From contig DBGCOP010000010.1 of NCBI GenBank assembly GCA_048360435.1, positions 131,782 to 195,781 on the forward strand: a stretch of 64,000 bases of DNA, given 5' to 3'. Of this stretch, positions 14,952 through 24,029 are shown one piece after another. The notes beneath the pieces were generated by a model, which saw nothing but the letters and a program-made list of their open reading frames with translations, was not told the origin of the DNA and searched no databases. This stretch comes from Limenecus sp048360435 (GTDB lineage Bacteria; Cyanobacteriota; Vampirovibrionia; Gastranaerophilales; Gastranaerophilaceae). Each line of letters starts with the position of its first letter. Position 1 is the first letter of the stretch. The position numbers and the translations under genes were made by a program.

Positions 14952-15815
14952 ATGACTCTAAAAGATTGGTTTGAAACCAGAAAAGAAGAACAAATTGCGG
15001 CTCGTCCAATCGATCCGAAAATTGATGATAATATTGGCAAACTTTGGGTAAAATGTTTCAACTGTAATGCACAGTTACCCAAAAAAGAACTCGAACACCA
15101 CATGATGGTGTGTCCTGAATGTGGCTATCATTTTAGAATAAATGCAAAAACCAGAATTAGCCAGCTCTTTGATGAAGGCACGTTTGAAGAATATTTTGAA
15201 AATATTTCACCTTCTGATCCATTGGAATTTGTAGACACAGAATCTTATGTACAAAGACAGGAAAAAGCAAAAAAATCAACTAACCTGAATGATGCCGTAA
15301 TAACAGGCATAGGCAAAGTTGAAGGTGAAGAAATAGCCTGTGCAATAATGGATTTTGAATACATGGGCGGTTCTATGGGCAGTGTCGTGGGTGAAAAGGT
15401 CACAAGAATAATAGAAGAAGCCTTGAAAAGAAAAATTCCTGTTGTAACAATCACTGCTTCAGGTGGAGCAAGAATGCAGGAGAGTGCATTGTCTTTAATG
15501 CAAATGGCAAAAACTAGCTGTGCGGTTGCAAAATTAAATGATGCAAAGCTCCTATACATAAATATCCTCACCGACCCTACATACGGAGGTGTTACAGCAA
15601 GTTTCGGAACAATCGGTGATATTATTATTGCTGAACAAGGCGCAAGAATCGGTTTCGCAGGTCGACGTGTAATTGAACAAACCATAAGACAAAAACTTCC
15701 CGCAGATTTCCAAACTGCTGAATACCTTATGAAACATGGACAAATCGACCTTATTGCAAAACGTCAGGAATTAAAAGAAACTCTTGCTAAAATTTTAAAA
15801 CTACACAAACATTAA
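14952..15815 (+). CDS. accD: Acetyl-CoA carboxylase carboxyltransferase subunit beta
   Basis: AccD forms, with AccA, the carboxyltransferase that moves CO2 from biotin-BCCP to acetyl-CoA, giving malonyl-CoA for fatty-acid synthesis. The 287 residues are the family length. The N-terminal zinc ribbon is intact (C35, C38, C54, C57: CFNC and CPEC), followed by the crotonase-like core with GGSMGSVVGEK, TASGGARMQE and DPTYGGVTASF. AAGGGGA precedes the ATG, and a TATAAT box lies at 14902-14907. accA follows after 26 bases, so the enzyme pair is co-expressed. Confidence 0.97.
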   Translation: MTLKDWFETRKEEQIAARPIDPKIDDNIGKLWVKCFNCNAQLPKKELEHHMMVCPECGYHFRINAKTRISQLFDEGTFEEYFENISPSDPLEFVDTESYVQRQEKAKKSTNLNDAVITGIGKVEGEEIACAIMDFEYMGGSMGSVVGEKVTRIIEEALKRKIPVVTITASGGARMQESALSLMQMAKTSCAVAKLNDAKLLYINILTDPTYGGVTASFGTIGDIIIAEQGARIGFAGRRVIEQTIRQKLPADFQTAEYLMKHGQIDLIAKRQELKETLAKILKLHKH

Positions 15816-15841
15816 TCAGAAGATTTTTGGGAATTATTAAT

Positions 15842-16789
15842 ATGAAATTAGATTTTGAAAAACCAATAATAAAAATAGAAGAAAAAATAGAAGAATTAAA
15901 AAAAATGAGCGAAGAATCAGGTATGGACTTGTCCAAAGAAATTGAAAATTTTGAACAACAGTCTCATGAATACAAAAAAGAACTCTATGAAAATCTAAAA
16001 CCTTCACAAAAACTCCAAATCGCAAGACATCCTAACAGACCAAACTTTTTAGATTATATAAATTTAATCACAACTGATTTTGTGGAAATGCATGGAGACA
16101 GAGAAGGCACAGATGACAGAGCGATAATCGGCGGTCCTGCTAAAATAGGCGAAACACCGGTTATGATTGTTGGTACGGTAAAAGGCAAATCTACTAAAGA
16201 AAACCTTGTCTATAACTTTGGAATGCCTCAACCTGAAGGATACAGAAAAGCATTGAGACTCTTTGAACATGCAAACAGATTCGGGCTTCCTATCATTACA
16301 TTAATCGATACACCGGGTGCTTATCCCGGTATTAAAGCAGAAGAACATGGTCAAGGAATTGCTATTGCCGTAAATTTAAAAGAAATGGCAAAATTAGAAG
16401 TACCCATCATAGCAATCATCACAGGCGAAGGCTGTTCAGGCGGTGCACTTGGTCTTGCAGTTGCTAACAAAGTTCTTGTGCTTGAACACGCATATTATAC
16501 TGTTATTTCTCCTGAAGGCTGTGCTTCTATATTGTGGAGAGATGCAGCAAAAGCAGCTGATGCAGCAGAAGCATTGAAAATTACAGGTCCTGATCTTTTA
16601 AAATACAATATAATTGACGGAATTGTGAAAGAACCTCTTGGCGGTGCTCATTATGATTATGAAGCAATGGGCAATGAGCTGAAATCTGAAATTTTAAAAT
16701 CCCTTGATGAATACAAAAATATGTCTGCACAACAACTAAAAGAAGACAGATACAATAAATTCAGAAGAATGGGTGTATTCAATTCATAA
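15842..16789 (+). CDS. accA: Acetyl-CoA carboxylase carboxyltransferase subunit alpha
   Basis: AccA is the partner of the AccD encoded directly upstream. It shows the N-terminal helical pair (QKLQIARHPNRPNFLDYI), the oxyanion-hole region (FGMPQPEGYRKALRLFEHA, LIDTPGAYPG) and GEGCSGGALGLAVANKVL with YTVISPEGCASILW. Length, about 315 residues, is normal. The ATG at 15842 begins the usual MKLDFEKPI; an in-frame TTG 15 bases upstream is a less likely start. PrmA follows 14 bases after the stop, so the three genes form one operon. Confidence 0.97.
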   Translation: MKLDFEKPIIKIEEKIEELKKMSEESGMDLSKEIENFEQQSHEYKKELYENLKPSQKLQIARHPNRPNFLDYINLITTDFVEMHGDREGTDDRAIIGGPAKIGETPVMIVGTVKGKSTKENLVYNFGMPQPEGYRKALRLFEHANRFGLPIITLIDTPGAYPGIKAEEHGQGIAIAVNLKEMAKLEVPIIAIITGEGCSGGALGLAVANKVLVLEHAYYTVISPEGCASILWRDAAKAADAAEALKITGPDLLKYNIIDGIVKEPLGGAHYDYEAMGNELKSEILKSLDEYKNMSAQQLKEDRYNKFRRMGVFNS

Positions 16790-16803
16790 TCAGGAGAAAA
16801 AGA

Positions 16804-17721
16804 TTGAAAGATTACTATGAAATTTCCGTAAGCATTAACCCTAATGCTATTGAACTTGCAACAGAAGTATTTTTTGAAAGATTCGAATGTGAGGGTGTTG
16901 TTCAAGCAGAAGAAAAATATAAGGATCTTGAGCTTATCGAAACAACAAACAATATAGCAAAAGGCTATGTAAGATTTGAAGCAGACGAATTCTCTCCAAA
17001 AGAAGTCCAACAAATCTTTACTGAAGCTAAAGAAGAACTGAAAAAAGAAGGCTTTACCGATGAAGAACTCGGAAGCTGGAAAATTTCAGCACAAAAAGTA
17101 ATCAATCAGGATTGGTCTCAGAAATGGAAAGAGCACTGGAAGCCAACAAAAGCTTCTGAACATGTAATAATATGCCCCTCTTGGGAAGAATGCAGTCACA
17201 AAAACGATGAAGTACTGATTACCCTCGATCCTGGCTCAGCTTTTGGAACAGGAACACATGCCACAACTCAACTTTGTATTCAAGCTATTGAAAAATATCT
17301 CAAAAAAGGTGATGAGGCAGCTGACATAGGAACAGGCTCGGGTATACTTGCTATTACGGCAATAAAATTCGGAGCTACTCATGCTGTGGCAATTGACAAC
17401 GATCCTCTTGTCATCGATGTGGCAAAAGATAATGCTCAGGTTAACGGAGTTTTTAACAAAATAGATTTTGCGCATGCAACAGCCGATATGCTCACAGAAC
17501 AGTATGATTTTGTTTGTGCAAATATTCTGCATAATGTTCTTGCTGAGATTATGGGTGATTTAAAAAATATTATGAAACCCAAAGCTCATATGGTTCTGAG
17601 CGGTATTTTAGATGAGAAAAAACAAATTGTTCTGGATGCTGTTGAAAAATATAATCTTAAAGTAATTGAAATACTTTCACAAGATCAATGGGTTGCCATT
17701 GTTGTACAGAAGATTGACTAA
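16804..17721 (+). CDS. prmA: Ribosomal protein L11 methyltransferase
   Basis: PrmA trimethylates L11 with S-adenosylmethionine in the cytosol. The 305 residues have the N-terminal substrate domain and a C-terminal Rossmann methyltransferase domain with motif I DIGTGSGILAI (near 178), the preceding DPGSAFGTGTHATT hallmark and motif IV CANILHNVL. The start is TTG, supported by CAGGAG seven bases upstream and by the usual N-terminus KDYYEISV. It follows accA after 14 bases and converges with comF. Confidence 0.95.
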   Translation: MKDYYEISVSINPNAIELATEVFFERFECEGVVQAEEKYKDLELIETTNNIAKGYVRFEADEFSPKEVQQIFTEAKEELKKEGFTDEELGSWKISAQKVINQDWSQKWKEHWKPTKASEHVIICPSWEECSHKNDEVLITLDPGSAFGTGTHATTQLCIQAIEKYLKKGDEAADIGTGSGILAITAIKFGATHAVAIDNDPLVIDVAKDNAQVNGVFNKIDFAHATADMLTEQYDFVCANILHNVLAEIMGDLKNIMKPKAHMVLSGILDEKKQIVLDAVEKYNLKVIEILSQDQWVAIVVQKID

Positions 17722-17724
17722 TTC

Positions 17725-18381
17725 TTAGCATAGATGAAAATCTGTACAGCTTGTCACAAAAACTGTAATATCGTTTATTCCGGAAGATTTTAACACTTTT
17801 ATCATCTCTGAAAGTGTACTGCCTGTTGTCAAAATATCATCAATTATCAAAATCTTTTCATCGTGATAATTTTCTTTTTTTACTTCAAATGCACCTTCCA
17901 TATTTCTTGCACGCTCTTTAATTGATAGATTAAATTGAGGTTTTGTATCTTTTATTCGAAAAATCAAATCTTCTTTAACATCATATCCCCTTAACTTTGC
18001 AAATTCTTTTGCAACGAGAGACATGTGATTATACTTTCTCTTCTTTTCTCTTTTAATGTATAAAGGCACAGGAAGCAAAGTATACTTACCTTTTGAAGCA
18101 TCTACTTTTTGCCAGAAATCATCCATAAGCTTTGCTTGAAAATATGCCAGCTCTTTTTGATTGTGATATTTCAATCCACGAATCAAGCGTTTGATTTCAT
18201 CTTCATAAATCATTGCACTATATACACAAACACTATCAATATATTTGAGCTTTTTAGGCGGTAGAAAATTAATTTTTTCTATACAATCAGGACACATTTT
18301 TGAATTATGTTTTGTGTTTCCACAAAAATAACACTTTTTTTTATATATCAGGTCGAGTAATTGTGTGAAAAAATTAATCAT
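17725..18381 (-). CDS. comF: ComF-family phosphoribosyltransferase-like protein
   Basis: The protein has the ComF layout: an N-terminal zinc ribbon (CYFC, then CPDC), a middle part VCVYSAMIYEDEIKRLIRGLKY, and a C-terminal phosphoribosyltransferase fold with ILIIDDILTTGST as the PRPP-binding motif. ComF takes part in DNA uptake and in protection of incoming single-stranded DNA in competent bacteria; a ComM/YifB homologue at 48443-49996 and pilT at 20622 would suit natural transformation. I chose the ATG at 18381 because the frame upstream is only AT-rich promoter-like DNA. The gene is divergent from rseP. Confidence 0.88.
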   Translation of the reverse strand: MINFFTQLLDLIYKKKCYFCGNTKHNSKMCPDCIEKINFLPPKKLKYIDSVCVYSAMIYEDEIKRLIRGLKYHNQKELAYFQAKLMDDFWQKVDASKGKYTLLPVPLYIKREKKRKYNHMSLVAKEFAKLRGYDVKEDLIFRIKDTKPQFNLSIKERARNMEGAFEVKKENYHDEKILIIDDILTTGSTLSEMIKVLKSSGINDITVFVTSCTDFHLC

Positions 18382-18440
18382 ATAATAATTATAATATGAT
18401 AAAATAGTCTTATACACAGCTTTTTTGAAGAGAGAAATTT

Positions 18441-19811
18441 ATGAATATTATAATAATGCTTTTGTTAATAAGTTTGTTAATTCTGGTGCATGAACTGGGA
18501 CATTTTCTATCTGCCAGAGCACTTGGAATCAAAGTGGAGAAATTCGGATTCGGACTTCCGTTTGGTCCCACTCTTTTTCAAACAAAAATCGGAGACACTG
18601 AAATTCTTGTTCATGCTCTGCTTCTTGGCGGATATGTAGCATTCCCTGATGATGATACGGAATCAAAAGAAGAAAAAAATCCCGAAGATTTGTTCAAAAA
18701 CAAACCAATATGGAAAAGAGCAATAGTGGTTTCAGCAGGTGTAATTGCAAATGTCTTATGTGCAATAGTCCTTGTTATGATTACAGCCTCTGTCTGGCAC
18801 AAACTTCCAGCCGGAAAATATAATATTGATGTAGAAAAAATTACAGCACCAAAAGGAGCATCCGTTTACAACTCAGGTCTCCAAAAAGGTGACAGGATTT
18901 ATAAAATCAACGGTACTGAAATTTTTCAACCCTTGCAAATTAACAAATTTGCACAGGCAAGTAAAAAACATGACGGACAAATTACAACAGAAATTTATAA
19001 TGAAACTTTAAAAGCTCTGTCAGAGAAAAACTCTGAAATAAAAGATGCTTATAAAGTGCTTGAAAAAGGTACAAAGATAAATCTTATACCAACAAAAGAT
19101 GAAGCGGAAGTAAAACTCTCAAAAGCTGCTCTTTTGGGCATGGAAAAAATAAAACCGGAAGAAATAAAACTCACAAAAGAACAAATAAATCTGCGTGATA
19201 AAATTCAAGGACAAAAAACTTTTGTAATTGACACGGAAATCTCATTGTCAGATATAGCCAAAGCACTTTCTGATACACAAAAACCAATGTATTTCACAGT
19301 TATACGTAACGGAAAACAGATTGAACTCAAACCTATTTATTCTGATGAAAAGGGTATCATTGGAATACAACAAAGGCTTGAAGAAATACTAATGCCGGCA
19401 AATACTCCAAAAGAAATAATCACAGCATCTCTTGCATACACATGGAGAATTACCGACCTGACAGTGCTCGGTCTTGAAAAACTTTTCACAGGACAAATTC
19501 CAATGAAAGAACTTCACGGCATTGTTGCCATAACAAAAGTAGGCGGAGACATGATTCAACATACAGGATTCTTTAACGGTATATTGCTGACAGCTATTAT
19601 CAGTATAAACCTTGCAATTATGAATTTGCTGCCTATACCGGCATTAGACGGCGGACACCTTTTATTTTTGATTATAGAAAAAATAAAAGGAAAACCATTG
19701 GATGAAGAAGTTATCGCCAAAATCAGCAATTTCTTCTTTATGCTTTTAATTATTTTAATGTTATTAATAGTATTTAATGATATCTTTGCTTTAATTACAA
19801 AAAAAATATAA
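18441..19811 (+). CDS. rseP: Site-2 membrane metalloprotease RseP/RIP family
   Basis: HELGH at residues 17-21 in the first membrane segment and NLLPIPALDGGH in the third part are the zinc-binding site of M50B intramembrane proteases. Between them is a PDZ region starting near residue 125 (GLQKGDRIYKINGTEI), enlarged by a Lys-rich insert to about 300. The family cleaves anti-sigma factors and remnant signal peptides within the membrane. Length 456 is typical for a version with PDZ. A metzincin-like protease gene follows after 10 bases and may be co-transcribed. Confidence 0.92.
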   Translation: MNIIIMLLLISLLILVHELGHFLSARALGIKVEKFGFGLPFGPTLFQTKIGDTEILVHALLLGGYVAFPDDDTESKEEKNPEDLFKNKPIWKRAIVVSAGVIANVLCAIVLVMITASVWHKLPAGKYNIDVEKITAPKGASVYNSGLQKGDRIYKINGTEIFQPLQINKFAQASKKHDGQITTEIYNETLKALSEKNSEIKDAYKVLEKGTKINLIPTKDEAEVKLSKAALLGMEKIKPEEIKLTKEQINLRDKIQGQKTFVIDTEISLSDIAKALSDTQKPMYFTVIRNGKQIELKPIYSDEKGIIGIQQRLEEILMPANTPKEIITASLAYTWRITDLTVLGLEKLFTGQIPMKELHGIVAITKVGGDMIQHTGFFNGILLTAIISINLAIMNLLPIPALDGGHLLFLIIEKIKGKPLDEEVIAKISNFFFMLLIILMLLIVFNDIFALITKKI

Positions 19812-19821
19812 AATCTAGAGT

Positions 19822-20625
19822 ATGGAAAAGCTCACTTATTTACAAGACAACTTAAAAGAAGACAGAATAATAAGATGGCCTGACAACTGCTTTCCGTTGA
19901 GGTTTTATATAGCACCATTCAAATTTTATGCGCTTCAAAATCAAGGCTACACATATTATGCACTTGTAAAAAGAGCACTTGAACAATGGGAAAAAGTAAG
20001 CGGCGGCAAGGTAAGATTTAAGCTTGTTCAAACCCTAAACGAATCACAGGTCAATCTGGAATGGAAACGTGTTGACAGAAAAGCACTCGGGCATTGTTAT
20101 TTCCATTTTGATAATGCAGGCAGACTCTACTCAGCTGAAGTTCAAATAGGATTATCAGACGGTATACTTCATCAACAGTATCAGGATGAAAATGAAGTTT
20201 ACCATACAATATTACACGAAATAGGTCACTCTCTCGGGCTCGGACACAGCCCGTATCAAAGTGATATTATGTACACACCTCACAAATACGGTGTAGTAAG
20301 TCTGTCGCAAAGAGATGCAAATTCCTTGCAATGGCTTTATAAACTGCCTTACGGAATAAGTATACAAGAGCTTGCTTCAAAACATGGAGTACATTCAAAT
20401 GACATTGATGACATAATAATGAAAATATCCGGACAACCCAAATCAAAGGAATTTGAAAATATCAAAAGCTCTATCAAAATTCCTCAAAAAGATTTAATGA
20501 GTGAACAAGATACTCTTGCAGAATTAAAAAAATACAATCTGGGTCTTCAAAACGTACAAATTTCTTCTAATGTACAAGAATACATTAAGAAAAATTTGAT
20601 GATGAAAAAAGACAAAAAGTCTTAG
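19822..20625 (+). CDS. Matrixin-like (metzincin) zinc protease
   Basis: The 267-residue protein has a complete metzincin signature: HEIGHSLGLGH (H132, E133, H136, H142) and a Met-turn SDIMY (M150), preceded by a typical matrixin half-domain (ALEQWEKVSGGKVRFKLV). The C-terminal 90 residues (after WLYKLPYG) are charged and contain no known domain. No signal peptide is visible, which is unusual because most matrixins are secreted; it may use another route or act in the cytosol. It lies 10 bases after rseP and overlaps the convergent pilT by 4 bases. Confidence 0.85.
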   Translation: MEKLTYLQDNLKEDRIIRWPDNCFPLRFYIAPFKFYALQNQGYTYYALVKRALEQWEKVSGGKVRFKLVQTLNESQVNLEWKRVDRKALGHCYFHFDNAGRLYSAEVQIGLSDGILHQQYQDENEVYHTILHEIGHSLGLGHSPYQSDIMYTPHKYGVVSLSQRDANSLQWLYKLPYGISIQELASKHGVHSNDIDDIIMKISGQPKSKEFENIKSSIKIPQKDLMSEQDTLAELKKYNLGLQNVQISSNVQEYIKKNLMMKKDKKS

Positions 20626-21692
20626 CTTACACCGATTAATCTTTTTAACTCATCAGGACGGCTTGATTTTGACAGTGCATCTTCAGCTGAGATAAGTTTT
20701 TGTTTGTAAAGGTTAGCCAAAGCTGTTTCAAGAGTCTGCATTCCGTGTTGAGCACCTGTTTGAATTGCTGAATACATCTGCGCAGTTTTTCCTTCACGGA
20801 TAAGGTTTGCTATCGCACCGTTAACAACCATGATTTCCTGTGCCATTACACGACCTTTTTTCTCACCGTTTTCAGCTATCTTAGGAAGCAATGTTTGAGA
20901 AAATACTGCCGTTAAAGAGTTTGAAAGCATGATACGAATCTGCTGCTGCTGACCTTGTGGAAATACGTCAATAATACGGTCAATAGTCTGGCTGGCAGAA
21001 GAAGTGTGAAGTGTTCCCATAACCAAGTGACCTGTTTCAGCCGCTGTAATAGCAAGTGAAATAGTTTCAAGGTCACGCAACTCACCTACCAGAATGATAT
21101 CCGGATCTTCACGAAGTGCTGATTTAAGAGCATTTGCAAAAGATCTTGTATCCTGTCCGAGTTCTCTCTGGTGAACTACACTTTTTTTAGATTTGTGAAC
21201 AAATTCAACAGGGTCTTCGATTGTCAAAATGTGTTCATTACGGGTCTCATTAATATAGTCAATCATAGAAGCAAGTGTAGTAGATTTACCTGAACCGGTA
21301 GGACCTGTAACAAGAATCAACCCTCTCGGTTTTTCTGTGATTTTTCTAACTACCGCAGGCAAGCCCAAAGTTTCAAAAGACGGAACTTCAGTGTTAATAG
21401 TTCTGAATGCGGCAGCATAAGTACCATTGTTTTTATACACGTTAACACGGAATCTGCCCAGACCGTGAATACCGTATGAAAGGTCAAGTTCCCAGTCTTG
21501 TTCAAGTTTTCTTCTCTGTTCGTTATTCAATATCGGAAATACCAGAGATTCTACGTTCTCTGCCGTAAGAGCTTCCTGATTAGTTCTTACCAATTTTCCG
21601 TCTATACGAAACACAGGAGGAAGATTAGCAGATATATGGATATCACTTGCGCCTTTACCGACTGCTGCTTCCAATAATTCTTCTATTAACAT
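20622..21692 (-). CDS. pilT: Type IV pilus retraction ATPase PilT
   Basis: PilT is the hexameric motor that depolymerises type IV pili. The 356 residues show the N-terminal SDIHI-x-x-NLPPVFRIDG domain, Walker A GPTGSGKST (130-138), the Asp box EDPVEFVH, Walker B REDPDIILVGELRD and the His box TAAETGHLVMGTLHT. The PilT-specific AIRNLIREGKT-like segment is present as AIANLIREGKTAQM. AGGAGC precedes the ATG. Together with the prepilin-type proteins at both ends of the window it implies a functional pilus, whose other parts lie elsewhere. Confidence 0.96.
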   Translation of the reverse strand: MLIEELLEAAVGKGASDIHISANLPPVFRIDGKLVRTNQEALTAENVESLVFPILNNEQRRKLEQDWELDLSYGIHGLGRFRVNVYKNNGTYAAAFRTINTEVPSFETLGLPAVVRKITEKPRGLILVTGPTGSGKSTTLASMIDYINETRNEHILTIEDPVEFVHKSKKSVVHQRELGQDTRSFANALKSALREDPDIILVGELRDLETISLAITAAETGHLVMGTLHTSSASQTIDRIIDVFPQGQQQQIRIMLSNSLTAVFSQTLLPKIAENGEKKGRVMAQEIMVVNGAIANLIREGKTAQMYSAIQTGAQHGMQTLETALANLYKQKLISAEDALSKSSRPDELKRLIGVS

Positions 21693-21804
21693 TTATGCTC
21701 CTACTCTTTTTCCGATTTATTTCTTTAATGATATAATAATTTTACTTAACTAAATTTTACAATCTAGAACAACTATTGTCAAAAAAAATATTATGGAGAA
21801 AAAA

Positions 21805-22626
21805 ATGTCAACAATTAAACCAATAAAACTTAAAAATTTCGAAATAGGTGCAGACAAACTAACAATCTTAGCAGGGCCATGTGCGATAGAATCAAAAGAT
21901 ATTCTTTTCAAGGTGGCACAAGAACTTAAAAAACTTACACAAACCCTTGATATAAATTATGTATTCAAATCATCCTTTGATAAAGCTAACAGAAGCTCTA
22001 TTCATTCATACAGAGGACCCGGCATTGAAAAAGGTCTCGAGCTTTTAGCAGAAGTAAAAAAAGAATTTGATTTACCAATAGTTACTGACATACACCTGCC
22101 GGAACAGGCAGCAATTGTTGCAGAAGTAGCCGATATTCTGCAAATTCCTGCTTTTTTATGCAGACAAACTGATTTGCTTGTTGCTGCTGCAAAAACAGGA
22201 AAAATTGTAAATATTAAAAAAGGACAATTTCTTGCACCAGCACAAATGAAAACTCTTGCCAATAAAGTTAAAGAGGCAGGTAATGAACAAATTTTGTTCA
22301 CTGACAGAGGAACTTCCTTTGGTTACAACAACCTAGTTACCGATATGAGAGGAATTCCAATAATGCAGGAAATGGGTTATCCTGTGGTATTTGATGCAAC
22401 ACACAGTGTTCAGCTGCCCGGCGGTGCAGGAGAATGTTCTTCAGGCGAAAGAAAATATGTTGAAACACTCGCCAAAGCAGCAACAGCAGCAGGAGCCAAA
22501 GCCCTGTTTTTCGAAGTTCATCCTGATCCTGACAAAGCACTCTGTGACGGTCCGAACATGTTGTCAATTGAAATGGCACAACGTGTATTCAAAATATGCA
22601 ATGATATTTTCAAACTCGTAAATTAA
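21805..22626 (+). CDS. kdsA: 3-deoxy-8-phosphooctulonate (KDO-8-P) synthase
   Basis: KdsA condenses phosphoenolpyruvate with arabinose-5-phosphate to KDO-8-phosphate, an inner-core sugar of lipopolysaccharide. The 273 residues carry LTILAGPCAIES, FKSSFDKANRSSIHSYRGPG, TDIHLPEQA and FDATHSVQLPGG, all typical of KdsA rather than the related DAHP synthase. The N of FDKANR and a cysteine in AGPCAIES are present, so a metal-dependent form is possible. GGAGA before the ATG at 21805 fixes the start. This supports an outer membrane with KDO-containing lipopolysaccharide. Confidence 0.96.
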   Translation: MSTIKPIKLKNFEIGADKLTILAGPCAIESKDILFKVAQELKKLTQTLDINYVFKSSFDKANRSSIHSYRGPGIEKGLELLAEVKKEFDLPIVTDIHLPEQAAIVAEVADILQIPAFLCRQTDLLVAAAKTGKIVNIKKGQFLAPAQMKTLANKVKEAGNEQILFTDRGTSFGYNNLVTDMRGIPIMQEMGYPVVFDATHSVQLPGGAGECSSGERKYVETLAKAATAAGAKALFFEVHPDPDKALCDGPNMLSIEMAQRVFKICNDIFKLVN

Positions 22627-22634
22627 AACAAACA

Positions 22635-23573
22635 TTAAAAGTTTATACGTTCTTTCTCAACAACAACGGGTTTTTTGTTGACTCTGGTGTATATTGCTCC
22701 AATATATTCACCAAGTACACCCATACAAAAAAGCTGGACAGAGCCAAGGAAGAACAAGCTGATTATAATCGGTGCAACACCAAAGCTGAACTCATTCCAG
22801 AATAAAAGTTTGAGTATAAGATATAAAACAGCAATAAACAAACTGACAAAAGAAAATCCAAACCCGAGAAACGTCATCAATCTCAACGGTACTTTTGAAT
22901 GTTTTACTATGCCGACCATGGCATTATCGTACATTGTATAAAAATTATTTTTTGTAATACCTCTTTTTCTTGACGGTTGTTTAAATTCAACAAAAGCTTT
23001 TTCAAAGCCTATTTCACAAATCAAACCGCGAAGATAAGGATAAGGGTCATCTATTTTTTTTATTTCATCCATCACTTTTTTGTCATATAACCCAAAGCCT
23101 GTACAATTTTTCACAAGATTTGTATCATCATCCGCAATCCTTGAAATAAGTTCATAATATACACTTCTGATTAAGAAAAGCAAAAAGCTTTCTTCGCTCT
23201 CTGTTTTTAAGCCCAGAACAACCTTGTATCCTTCTTCCCATTTTTTTATAAAATCAGAAATAAGTTCAGGCGGATCCTGTAAATCAGATGCCAGATAAAT
23301 CACCGCATCAGAGTCAGCCTGAATCATTCCGTAATATGGTGAACGGATATGTCCAAAATTTCTTGCATTCAAAATTACTTTCACTCTTTTATCTTTTTCA
23401 GCAAGCTCACGAAGCTTTCCGGCTGTATTATCCGAAGAACAGTTATCCACCAGAATATATTCAAATTCATATCTGTCAGAAAACAATTCTGCCTGTTTCA
23501 TAACTCTCTCATAAAGATTATCTATATTTTCTTCTTCGTTGTAACAGCTGGATACAAAACTAATTTTTTTCAT
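22635..23573 (-). CDS. gtrB: GtrB-like polyprenyl-phosphate glycosyltransferase (GT2)
   Basis: The 312-residue protein has a GT2 domain of DPM1/GtrB type: SFVSSCYNEEENIDNLYERV, ILVDNCSSDNT and the acidic block YLASDLQDPPELI near residue 100, then two C-terminal membrane spans (about 225-250 and 265-295). Such enzymes move a sugar from a nucleotide donor to undecaprenyl phosphate on the cytosolic face. It overlaps the gtrA gene by 14 bases, as in Gtr cassettes, and both diverge from seven GT-C-like genes that could use the flipped lipid-linked sugar. The exact sugar cannot be told. Confidence 0.88.
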   Translation of the reverse strand: MKKISFVSSCYNEEENIDNLYERVMKQAELFSDRYEFEYILVDNCSSDNTAGKLRELAEKDKRVKVILNARNFGHIRSPYYGMIQADSDAVIYLASDLQDPPELISDFIKKWEEGYKVVLGLKTESEESFLLFLIRSVYYELISRIADDDTNLVKNCTGFGLYDKKVMDEIKKIDDPYPYLRGLICEIGFEKAFVEFKQPSRKRGITKNNFYTMYDNAMVGIVKHSKVPLRLMTFLGFGFSFVSLFIAVLYLILKLLFWNEFSFGVAPIIISLFFLGSVQLFCMGVLGEYIGAIYTRVNKKPVVVEKERINF

Positions 23574-23952
23574 GATTCTTTTTAAACACCCAATTTTTAT
23601 TTAACAAAAATGATAATACAGCCATAAAACATGTAGTGACAAACCCCGCAAGATATAAGTTTAGCGCAAATATTTTAGCAATTTTTAAAAGTAATATATT
23701 TATAGAGCATATAATAGCATATACCGCAAAAAACTTGAATATTAATCCGTTATTTCTGTTCTGAAACACAAGCGTTCCTGTTGTTTTAAAATTGAACAAT
23801 ACACCTGCAATTGTAGACAATATAACAGCAAGCGAATAATGAAGCCCAAGAAACAACAAAACTGCATAAGCACAATATCCAAAAAGAGTATTGAGAATTC
23901 CGACAAGAACAAATTTAACAAATAAAAAGTCTAATTTTAAATCTATTTTCAT
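23560..23952 (-). CDS. gtrA: GtrA-like membrane protein (lipid-linked sugar flippase)
   Basis: This 130-residue protein has four hydrophobic segments and the GtrA-family signatures FVKFVLVGILNTLFGYCAYAVL at the start of the first spans and FLLNKNWVFKK at the end. GtrA is thought to flip undecaprenyl-phosphate-linked sugars to the periplasm for O-antigen or other surface-glycan decoration. It is the first gene of a two-gene unit with gtrB and lies 77 bases from the divergent GT-C-like array. Confidence 0.9.
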   Translation of the reverse strand: MKIDLKLDFLFVKFVLVGILNTLFGYCAYAVLLFLGLHYSLAVILSTIAGVLFNFKTTGTLVFQNRNNGLIFKFFAVYAIICSINILLLKIAKIFALNLYLAGFVTTCFMAVLSFLLNKNWVFKKNHEKN

Positions 23953-24029
23953 ATCTGTAAATTATATTATAAATTAACAAATTTTCACATATAAGCGCAA
24001 TGAGACATTTTAAGATACCATTATAAATT

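Noticed and set aside
22337..22621. Extra open frames inside kdsA
   Set aside because: They are frame shadows; kdsA is conserved throughout this stretch.
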